Shown here: positions 1-5,238 of the stretch, piece by piece
Numbering within the stretch: the first letter of the stretch is position 1
How the letters are laid out: every line of letters starts with the position of its first letter
Assembly (NCBI GenBank): GCA_023249895.1
Contig: JAHFBS010000061.1
Location: 1-6,040 of the forward strand
Direction of reading: 5' to 3'
Source: a bacterium
Lineage (GTDB): Bacteria > Babelota > Babeliae > Babelales > RVW-14
Length of the DNA stretch: 6,040 nt
The notes under the pieces: generated by a model
What the model was told of the DNA's origin: nothing
Seen by the model: only the letters and a program-made list of their open reading frames with translations
The model's database searches: none
Made by a program: the position numbers and the translations under genes

Positions 1-111
1 CATTACGATCACTCCACAACCAATAACACTGCGATTCATGCAATCCCTTCCTCCTATCACCGCACTCTTGCTACGTTAAAATTATTAACCAAAGCTTATC
101 ATGAAGGATAG
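1..111 (+). CDS. 3' end of an unrecognised gene, truncated by window edge
   Basis: Frame 1 is open from the first base to a TAG at 109-111, giving the last 36 residues, which end in LLTKAYHEG. No motif can be named in so short a tail. The case for coding is positional: the stop lies 3 nt before the ATG of the nagZ-namZ fusion, and that gene's Shine-Dalgarno GAAGGA (103-108) is inside this tail. The two are therefore probably cotranscribed and perhaps translationally coupled. A role in peptidoglycan recovery would fit the neighbour but is only a guess. Confidence 0.6.
   Translation, partial: HYDHSTTNNTAIHAIPSSYHRTLATLKLLTKAYHEG
103..108 (+). promoter_or_regulatory. Ribosome binding site of the nagZ-namZ fusion
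   Basis: GAAGGA lies 6 nt before the ATG at 115 and 9 nt before the second ATG at 118. Both tandem ATGs are usable, and the choice changes the protein by one Met only. The site sits inside the last codons of the upstream gene. Confidence 0.7.
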
Positions 112-114
112 ATA

Positions 115-2736
115 ATGATGAAAAAGATGTTTTTTTTCCTCGCTCTTCTCAATGTCAGTCTCCACGCGGAACAACCTGTCTTTATGGGGCAACGTTTTAT
201 TCTCACATTGCCTGAAAACAAAAATTTTGACCATTTAGGAAGCTGGCTTGCTGCCACTAAACCCGCAGGAGTTATGCTCTTAGCCTCGCACGTACGCAAC
301 CGTAACACTGCACGCAAACTCATATCATTTCTTCAGCATGAAGCAAAAAAAATAGGCATCCCCTCCCTTATCATTGCCATCGATTGGGAAGGCGGCATCG
401 TTTCACGCCCGAGTGAACAGGCAGGATTTCATTCAATCCCTAGCCCCTGGCTCTTGGCTCATGCAGGCTGTTCAGCGAGTTTTATCGCCGGCATGCTTGT
501 TGGACAACAATTACGTGACATTGGTGTTACCATGAATTTTGCGCCCTTGCTTGATGCTTTTGATAATAACAATCATATACTTGCAACACGATGCTTTGCA
601 GCAGATCCAGAAACACTTTTTACGTGCGCACAAGCATATGCCCAGGGACTTGCAACCCAAGGGATCACACCAGTTATCAAGCACTTCCCCGGCCTTGAAT
701 CTGCAACGCAAGATACTCATTTGAACACGGCAACACTCAGCAAAAACTCATGTTCTCTTTTTGATCGCATGCTATATGCGGGAGCACCTTGCGTTATGGC
801 AACACACGCCATCGCGCCGGAATTTGGCGACACGCCGATAACACTTTCACCCGCAGCCGTTGCTCATCTTAAAAAATGCAATCCTCATGCCTTACGTATC
901 ACCGATGATTTTTGTATGAAAGCATTATCAGGCAATTACACGCTTGAGAATGCAGCCTGGACATCACTCTCCTGCGGTTATCATCTTATTATTTTTTCTG
1001 GATCCACCGCACACCAACAACAACTTATGCGCAATCTTCAAGAACGGTATGAAAAACTTTCAGCGTCTGAAAAAAAATCGTGGGCTGATGCACAAAAATT
1101 TATCGCACGTTTCAAAAGTAATCAGAAAAGCGTCGCGCCTTGTCAGCTCAATGAACCTGCTCTTGCACGCTTTCTTGCACAACGGTGCATCACCATTCCT
1201 GAACATACTCCGAGCTTGCGCAATCAAACCATTAATCTTATAACTACCGATCTTGTCAAAATTCGGCCACCCGAAACGTGGTTCACCGATAACAAACATA
1301 GCTATCTTGCACGTAGTCTTGAACAGTACGGCTGCCGTGTTAACGAAATTATTCTCAACCCTTGTTCTGAAGAAAGCCTCACCAACCTCCGTGCGTTTAT
1401 AGATACTTTGGATACCGCTCAATCAGAACCCATCATTCTCCAAACGTTTTTTTATGCCGATGGAACCTGGAATAAAATCCAGCAGCAATGGCTCGATATG
1501 CTCAACTCTTACCAACGCAATCTCATTATCATTTCACTCGGGCATCCGCATGAGCGTAAATTTTTTCAGCAGGCAAATATCATTAATCTTGGCTCATTTC
1601 ACCAACCACTCCTCACGCGTGTCGCTCAACTTTTGTGTACCCCTTATCCTCAAACAGGTGCTGACAAACTCTTTGCCACCAAAGAAAACTTACTTCGCGG
1701 CAAACGGTTTGGATTGTTGTGCAACAAATGCAGTGTCATTCACAATAACGCGGTAACACGCCTTCTTCCCGATGTACTTTATGAGTGGACAATAACCTGT
1801 AACGATGCCACCAAACTTGCTGCGCTTTTTAGCCCAGAACATGGCATGCTGGGAACTTCACAAGCAGGCGCATCAATTAACTCGCAACAAAAAACGCAGT
1901 GGGGATGTCCTTGTTACTCTCTTCATGGAACGCATCGCCAACCGACACCAGAGATGTTGAAAAAGCTTGATCTCATACTTATTGACCTTCAGGATGTTGG
2001 CGTCAGATGTTTTACATACCTCAGTACGGCAAAGCTTGTCCTTGAAGCGGCAGCACAAGCACACATTCCGGTTATCATTCTTGATCACCCCAATCCTTTG
2101 CAGATGTGGCACAAAGCAGGTCCAATCTGTACACAAGAATTTCAGTCATTTCTTGGCGCGTTACCCATTCCCTTCTTATATGGAACAACAATGGGAACGG
2201 TGCTTGAACACGCCAATAATGTCATCGATGCGCATCTTACCGTCATCGCAAGCGACCAACCCATCGATCCTTGGCAGATAGCCTTTATCCCACCATCACC
2301 AAATCTCATGAGTATTGATCATGTACTTGCCTACCCACTCACCGTGTTTCTGGAAGGAACATCATATTCTGAAGGACGAGGGACGGCGTATCCATTTTTG
2401 CAATGCGGAGCGCCGTGGGTTAATGCGCAACACGTAGCAGCACAACTTAATGCACAAAAACTTGCAGGAGTATTTTTTGAACCAATTTCGTTCACGCCGC
2501 ATAGCTGCCGCGGCATTGCAGACAATCCAAAATTTAATGGAAAGCTCTGTCATGGAATTTTTATACATATCGTTGATCATGCAATAGTACAACCACTTAC
2601 CGTTGCACACGCGATTATTTCAACGCTTTTTACATTGTATCCGAAACATACTGAACTCATCACAAGTAAGGATCGTTATACACTTGATCTTTTATTGGGA
2701 AGTGATGAATGGAGAAAAGAGTTGTCCCTGGCATAA
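115..2736 (+). CDS. nagZ-namZ: Exported NagZ-NamZ fusion: GH3 beta-N-acetylglucosaminidase plus DUF1343 exo-N-acetylmuramidase
   Basis: This 873-aa protein has a Sec-type signal peptide (MMKK, hydrophobic residues 5-16, probable cleavage after SLHA at 18), so it should act in the periplasm or outside the cell. Residues about 25-335 are a GH3 NagZ domain: AIDWEGG (substrate loop, 88-94), KHFPG (189-193), the D-x-H acid/base dyad D200-T-H202, and TDD with probable nucleophile D264. Residues about 345-510 resemble the C-terminal alpha/beta domain of two-domain GH3 enzymes such as Bacillus NagZ. Residues about 512-873 are DUF1343/NamZ (GH171): LFSPEHG (571-577, with the family's conserved Glu at 575), DLQDVG (624-629), LDHPNP (656-661), PPSPN (726-730) and EGTSYSEGRGT (747-757). 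NagZ removes non-reducing-end GlcNAc and NamZ removes the MurNAc then exposed. In Bacillus subtilis these are separate clustered genes, so the fusion is notable. Oddities: the usual GHG after KHFP is GLE here, and the NamZ part ends soon after the LLGSDEWR motif, apparently lacking the usual last helical segment. The protein family is clear; activity is inferred. Confidence 0.93.
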   Translation: MMKKMFFFLALLNVSLHAEQPVFMGQRFILTLPENKNFDHLGSWLAATKPAGVMLLASHVRNRNTARKLISFLQHEAKKIGIPSLIIAIDWEGGIVSRPSEQAGFHSIPSPWLLAHAGCSASFIAGMLVGQQLRDIGVTMNFAPLLDAFDNNNHILATRCFAADPETLFTCAQAYAQGLATQGITPVIKHFPGLESATQDTHLNTATLSKNSCSLFDRMLYAGAPCVMATHAIAPEFGDTPITLSPAAVAHLKKCNPHALRITDDFCMKALSGNYTLENAAWTSLSCGYHLIIFSGSTAHQQQLMRNLQERYEKLSASEKKSWADAQKFIARFKSNQKSVAPCQLNEPALARFLAQRCITIPEHTPSLRNQTINLITTDLVKIRPPETWFTDNKHSYLARSLEQYGCRVNEIILNPCSEESLTNLRAFIDTLDTAQSEPIILQTFFYADGTWNKIQQQWLDMLNSYQRNLIIISLGHPHERKFFQQANIINLGSFHQPLLTRVAQLLCTPYPQTGADKLFATKENLLRGKRFGLLCNKCSVIHNNAVTRLLPDVLYEWTITCNDATKLAALFSPEHGMLGTSQAGASINSQQKTQWGCPCYSLHGTHRQPTPEMLKKLDLILIDLQDVGVRCFTYLSTAKLVLEAAAQAHIPVIILDHPNPLQMWHKAGPICTQEFQSFLGALPIPFLYGTTMGTVLEHANNVIDAHLTVIASDQPIDPWQIAFIPPSPNLMSIDHVLAYPLTVFLEGTSYSEGRGTAYPFLQCGAPWVNAQHVAAQLNAQKLAGVFFEPISFTPHSCRGIADNPKFNGKLCHGIFIHIVDHAIVQPLTVAHAIISTLFTLYPKHTELITSKDRYTLDLLLGSDEWRKELSLA

Positions 2737-3041
2737 ACTCTCTTACCCCTATTTTTTATTTCATAGGTCAATGACGTTGTATCCTGGCACGATGTATCAA
2801 ATTCTTGTTTGGTAAAAATGGTTACATTTTTAGGAATTTCCAAACTCAACAATGCATCAAATGCCAAATCTCCTCGTTGATAGACCTTTTTGTCCGACGA
2901 CTCAATGATGACCAAGAGATTAAGATCATCATCTTCGTCAGGAGTTCCCCATGCATATTTGCCATACAGATAAATTTCCAATGGATTGTATGCCTTGACG
3001 AGTCGCCGAATCGCCTCTTGTATTTTTTCTTGTGAAATCAT
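2676..3041 (-). CDS. MNT-type nucleotidyltransferase-fold protein with degraded active site
   Basis: This 121-aa protein resembles minimal nucleotidyltransferases (NTP_transf_2 fold). After a helix (residues 3-18) comes YLYGKYAWGTPDEDDDLNLL (24-43), which aligns with the family signature GSRARG...SDxDLL. Two key positions differ: the Ser of the G-S pair is Lys28, and the second metal-binding Asp of D-x-D is Asn41 (D39-L-N41). The third acidic strand position around NVTIF (72-76) also lacks an Asp. The tail (LTYEIKNRGKRVYAR, 91-105) is typical of the family. Metal-dependent nucleotide transfer is therefore doubtful, and a structural or antitoxin-like role is possible. MNT proteins often pair with HEPN toxins, but no HEPN gene is adjacent here. 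The start is supported by GAGG (3048-3051) 6 nt upstream. The last 16-20 codons overlap the 3' end of the convergent nagZ-namZ gene by 61 nt. It lies 88 nt downstream of the mltA-like gene on the same strand. Confidence 0.75.
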   Translation of the reverse strand: MISQEKIQEAIRRLVKAYNPLEIYLYGKYAWGTPDEDDDLNLLVIIESSDKKVYQRGDLAFDALLSLEIPKNVTIFTKQEFDTSCQDTTSLTYEIKNRGKRVYARDNSFLHSSLPNKRSSV

Positions 3042-3047
3042 CTAAAA

Positions 3048-3051
3048 CCTC
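3048..3051 (-). promoter_or_regulatory. Ribosome binding site of the MNT-like gene
   Basis: On the minus strand the sequence reads GAGG, then TTTTAG, then ATG. The 6-nt spacing is good and fixes the start at 3041. Confidence 0.6.
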
Positions 3052-3094
3052 ATTCTAAATAACGATCACTTCGTACGCTGCTAAGAATACATAA

Positions 3095-3123
3095 CTTATC
3101 ATAAGAGAAAACTGGAATTGCAA
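3095..3123 (-). promoter_or_regulatory. Candidate sigma-70-type promoter for the MNT-like gene
   Basis: On the minus strand TTGCAA (3123-3118; 4 of 6 matches to TTGACA) is separated by 17 nt from GATAAG (3100-3095; 4 of 6 to TATAAT), about 54 nt before the start codon. The match is modest, and the gene could instead be cotranscribed with the mltA-like gene, whose stop is only 88 nt upstream of it. Confidence 0.3.
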
Positions 3124-3129
3124 ACGCTT

Positions 3130-4242
3130 CTATCTCTTATACAAAATCATAGCATTGGCAAAAAGCGGCATGCCCGCTAAATATTCTTTAAACTCCTGCT
3201 TGCTAGAAAAAACGCCGCCAAACATATCGAGCTGATATAAATTATTAATGAACGCGCCACCCGTATCAGCCAAAATTCCTAACCGTACTTCATGCGCGCC
3301 GGTGATCGGATGCTGGTACGATAACGCAATAACTTTGCCAAATCCGATGTTGTATACATCGCCGGCAAAAATTACGCCACGTCGATGAACAAATCGATCG
3401 ACAAGTGTTTGTCGTGAAGGGTGTTGATTTTTAAGTTCTCTAAAAAACCAATAACGTTCCTGCGCTAAAATATTTTTTTGTTTGCGATCATAGGCAATAC
3501 CATTGTTCTGGTCAACGTTTAAAATTTTAGTTGTACCATCAGTAAATTTTACGATAACCGTACCATGCATCAACGCATCTTCAAGGCTTTGTCGCGAGAC
3601 CCACGCGTAGGAATGACTTTTGTAATGATTCTTTTTTTTATCCAAAGCGCCTGCAAGAATTTGATGCTTGGTATATTTTTTCTGAATATCATTGTCATAC
3701 AACTGGTACAAAGCGCACGGATATTTTTTAGTTTTTTTGTGCGATCCACGTACTGAAAAAATACCATACGAAGTAAGACGAATTTTGCCGTCCGGTGGAA
3801 GATTAATTGCCTGACGCGCAGCTCCCTTATCATCCGCACACCATCGCACCGCTTCAAAATGTGTACGCAAAAATTCTGGATCCATTATGCGAAATGATTG
3901 TTTCTTGCGATCTTCTTGAATGGTTTTGATAATAAACTTCAGCGTCTTTTCAACAGCGGCATAAGATACAAGAGGGCGAAATTGCTGCGGATTAATGGTC
4001 TTGTCAGGCGTATTGCGATGCGCATGGAGGTAGCGTAAAGCATCCTGTGCAGCATAGAGTAGTGCAATCGGATCAGTTGCAATCATCGATGATGGATCAA
4101 AATCAGGAGCTTCTTCTTTAAAAAACTTCTTAACTGATACGGTCGTCTTGCATGGACGCGGGCACACGGAGATATTGTCGAGATGAAAGCAATTACAGGT
4201 ATTGATGGTCAAAAAAACAATAACGGATACGAAACGCTTCAT
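3130..4242 (-). CDS. mltA: MltA-like membrane-bound/periplasmic lytic murein transglycosylase with 3D domain
   Basis: This 370-aa protein matches the length of MltA (E. coli, 365 aa). Lytic transglycosylases of this family cut the MurNAc-GlcNAc bond of peptidoglycan and leave a 1,6-anhydroMurNAc end. Residues 1-18 form a short signal peptide (MKRFVSVIVFLTINTCNC); the two Cys could suggest lipidation, but no good lipobox is seen. Residues 19-150 are a variable helical region. From 155 the MltA pattern begins: RLTSYG (155-160), YPCALY (174-179), HQILAGAL (193-200), VKFTDGTTK (231-239), NNGIAYD (246-252) and YWFF (264-267). The 3D domain follows with its three Asp: AGD295, ADTGGA with D326, and LD339 in LDMFGG; the spacing D326 to D339 is two residues longer than in E. 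coli MltA. The C-terminus AGMPLFANAMILYK (356-369) matches the family's final strand. Start: GGGGGAG lies 2 nt before the ATG, a short spacing. The family call is from motif order and similarity is distant; activity is inferred. Confidence 0.8.
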   Translation of the reverse strand: MKRFVSVIVFLTINTCNCFHLDNISVCPRPCKTTVSVKKFFKEEAPDFDPSSMIATDPIALLYAAQDALRYLHAHRNTPDKTINPQQFRPLVSYAAVEKTLKFIIKTIQEDRKKQSFRIMDPEFLRTHFEAVRWCADDKGAARQAINLPPDGKIRLTSYGIFSVRGSHKKTKKYPCALYQLYDNDIQKKYTKHQILAGALDKKKNHYKSHSYAWVSRQSLEDALMHGTVIVKFTDGTTKILNVDQNNGIAYDRKQKNILAQERYWFFRELKNQHPSRQTLVDRFVHRRGVIFAGDVYNIGFGKVIALSYQHPITGAHEVRLGILADTGGAFINNLYQLDMFGGVFSSKQEFKEYLAGMPLFANAMILYKR

Positions 4243-4268
4243 GACTCCCCCTTTTTCATTTACATCAA

Positions 4269-4297
4269 GTTAAACACATTCACTTTTGCCTGGTCAA
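4269..4297 (-). promoter_or_regulatory. Candidate promoter of the mltA-like gene
   Basis: On the minus strand TTGACC (4297-4292; 5 of 6 to TTGACA) is followed after exactly 17 nt by TTTAAC (4274-4269; 4 of 6 to TATAAT), 26 nt before the start codon. Position and spacing fit a sigma-70-type promoter with a short leader. It is a prediction by eye only. Confidence 0.4.
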
Positions 4298-4346
4298 GCA
4301 TCACCACACTCTTATCAGCAAAGATCCTGAATGGTAAACTACATTT

Positions 4347-4364
4347 GTCATACCCGCGAAAGCG
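4347..4364 (+). repeat. REP-like hairpin repeat, copy 1, broken 3' half
   Basis: GTCATACCCGC (4347-4357), loop GAAA, then GCG (4362-4364) match copies 2 and 4. The sequence then turns to CACG, so only 3 of the 8 stem pairs remain. It is a decayed or truncated member of the repeat family. Confidence 0.6.
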
Positions 4365-4385
4365 CACGTTTGCCATTTCCTGCCC

Positions 4386-4412
4386 GTCATTCCCGCGGAG
4401 GCGGGAATCTAG
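4386..4412 (+). repeat. REP-like hairpin repeat, copy 2
   Basis: A 27-nt element opening GTC and closing CTAG. ATTCCCGC (4389-4396) and GCGGGAAT (4401-4408) form a perfect 8-bp stem around the loop GGAG. The stem core fits the pattern ATTCCC-N8-GGGAAT, the consensus known for neisserial dRS3 elements. No T-run follows, so it is not an intrinsic terminator. Confidence 0.85.
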
Positions 4413-4433
4413 GCGTAAATAGAGCTTCTGGGA

Positions 4434-4460
4434 CTGGGTCCCCGCATTCGCGAGGACGAC
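4434..4460 (-). repeat. REP-like hairpin repeat, copy 3, inverted
   Basis: Read on the minus strand this 27-nt element matches copy 2 at 19 of 27 positions. GTCCTCGC pairs with GCGGGGAC around the loop GAAT (8 bp, one G-T wobble). With copy 2 it forms a head-to-head pair separated by 21 nt, a BIME-like arrangement. Confidence 0.8.
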
Positions 4461-4510
4461 ATAAAAGTTAGATATGAAGGACAGGTTGGCGACGACTACG
4501 ATTACGGCCT

Positions 4511-4537
4511 GTCATACCCGCGGAAGCGGGTATCCAG
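4511..4537 (+). repeat. REP-like hairpin repeat, copy 4
   Basis: A 27-nt element, GTC at 4511 to CCAG at 4537. ATACCCGC (4514-4521) and GCGGGTAT (4526-4533) form a perfect 8-bp stem around GGAA. It ends 7 nt before the Shine-Dalgarno of the recO-like gene. Confidence 0.85.
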
Positions 4538-4544
4538 AGAAAAT

Positions 4545-4550
4545 AGGGGG
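4545..4550 (+). promoter_or_regulatory. Ribosome binding site of the recO-like gene
   Basis: AGGGGG lies 7 nt before the ATG at 4558. It decides the start there (MENHIMHHH) rather than at the ATG at 4474, and lies 11 nt after the stem of repeat copy 4. Confidence 0.6.
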
Positions 4551-4557
4551 ACGATTA

Positions 4558-4839
4558 ATGGAAAATCACATAATGCATCATCACGAACACAATCTTATTC
4601 TTCAACGCCATCCCTCAAGCGCCCAACGCTTTATCGTCCTGAATCAAGAACGAGGTAAAATCACCCTTACCGTTCTTAACCAACATCATGCTCGACAACT
4701 TCACCCCGGAACCTGTTTTTCGTGCGTTTTTAATCACAAAAATACCCATCTCTACCTCAGTACCCACAACCTTCATAACATCACCTCACTTTCCTACCAG
4801 AATCCCAACGATATCTTTTGGTATCACCACCTTCTATAA
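4558..4839 (+). CDS. recO: N-terminal fragment of the RecO-like protein (OB-fold part)
   Basis: This is the part that would be translated as it stands: 93 aa, starting MENHIMHHH after AGGGGG at 7-nt spacing and ending YHHLL. It covers roughly the RecO oligonucleotide-binding domain with strands near FIVLNQ, KITLTVL, CFSCVFN and THLYLSTH, but stops at the start of the helical domain. Several His-rich stretches give it a basic to neutral character. Confidence 0.6.
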   Translation: MENHIMHHHEHNLILQRHPSSAQRFIVLNQERGKITLTVLNQHHARQLHPGTCFSCVFNHKNTHLYLSTHNLHNITSLSYQNPNDIFWYHHLL

Positions 4840-5238
4840 CTCTGTAAAGCATTTTTACCCGACCATCAACCCCATCCAGATGCTTTCAGCTTTGTTACTA
4901 ATTGCATTAAAATGACTTCTACCATCACACACACTGATTGTAATATCAAAGATCTTCAATCGTTATGCACCGGCGTTCTTATGTGGCTTTTGGGGTTTTA
5001 TCCGCCAGAAAACTGCATAAATCTGCTTCTTTTAGCACGTAGCATATGTGAAAATGGCTTGTATCAGGCAAATTGCACATCATACCCATTTGCCTCTTTG
5101 CTCCAAAACAGCGAAAATAAAGATCTTGAACAGTGGATTGTTACCTGTATGCAATCACACCCACAATCGCATATGTTCAAAACATCAGAATTATTACGTA
5201 GGTACCACCATAACGGACAAGATCATGAAAAAGATTAA
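4840..5238 (+). pseudogene. recO: C-terminal fragment of the RecO-like gene (helical part)
   Basis: This stretch is open in the same frame as the N-terminal part, beginning LCKAFLPDHQPHPDAF straight after the TAA. The first in-frame ATG is at 4912 (a 108-aa reading frame), but it is preceded by an AT-rich stretch without a Shine-Dalgarno, so independent initiation looks poor. The residues before that ATG (4840-4911) continue the RecO-like helical pattern, which argues that they were coding. The end overlaps the next gene by 14 nt. Confidence 0.6.

Larger units (their letters stand above)
4243..4557. other. Divergent intergenic region
   Basis: About 315 nt between the divergent mltA-like and recO-like genes. 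It holds the candidate mltA promoter near the left edge and four REP-like repeats from 4347 to 4537. An upstream ATG at 4474 extends the recO frame, but the added residues run straight through repeat copy 4 and have no good Shine-Dalgarno, so they are taken as non-coding. No clear promoter for the + strand genes was found. Confidence 0.6.
4558..5238 (+). pseudogene. recO: RecO-like DNA repair gene interrupted by one in-frame TAA
   Basis: One reading frame runs from 4558 to the TAA at 5236-5238 (226 sense codons) and is broken only by a TAA at 4837-4839, codon 94. RecO is usually 220-250 aa, so the joined length fits. The N-terminal part shows the RecO OB-fold pattern LQRHPSSAQRFIVLNQERGK (16-35), compared with the family's LxxxPxxExxxxxxLTxxxGK. 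Across the stop the sequence reads YHHLL-stop-LCKAFLPD, where RecO proteins commonly have Y-x-x-E-L...LLP, so a Glu or Gln codon (GAA or CAA) turned to TAA by one change is the simplest reading. The helical C-terminal part contains LLGFYPPENC, like the family's LLGYxPxxxxC, but a full zinc-binding Cys set is not visible. RecO loads RecA together with RecR onto SSB-coated DNA. Alternatives are a sequencing error, stop readthrough, or a protein truncated at 93 aa. The RecO assignment is moderate; the uninterrupted frame is directly seen. Confidence 0.65.

Noticed and set aside
1060..1422. 120-aa minus-strand reading frame inside nagZ-namZ
   Set aside because: It is antisense to a well-supported GH3 domain, has no recognisable motif and no ribosome binding site of note, so it is a shadow frame.
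2737..2765. T-rich stretch after the nagZ-namZ stop as an intrinsic terminator
   Set aside because: TATTTTTTATTT is present but no GC-rich hairpin precedes it, and the stretch lies within the opposite-strand MNT-like coding sequence.
3101..3140. Inverted repeat ATAAGAGA / TCTCTTAT around the mltA-like stop as a terminator
   Set aside because: The stem is only 8 AT-rich pairs with a 24-nt loop and no T-run follows, so it is a poor intrinsic terminator.
4386..4460. Head-to-head hairpin repeats as a CRISPR array or IS end
   Set aside because: Copies are palindromic, irregularly spaced (21 to 50 nt), partly inverted and divergent in stem sequence. No cas gene, transposase or target duplication is seen.
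4474..4557. N-terminal extension of the recO-like frame from ATG 4474
   Set aside because: The extension is translated repeat copy 4 and flanking sequence, has no good Shine-Dalgarno, and RecO-like residues begin only after 4558, where AGGGGG is well placed.
4688..4915. A + strand frame bridging the recO stop (possible frameshift instead of nonsense)
   Set aside because: It lies in a different frame and its residues are Pro/Thr/Ile-rich shadow sequence. The true continuation is in the original frame directly after the TAA.
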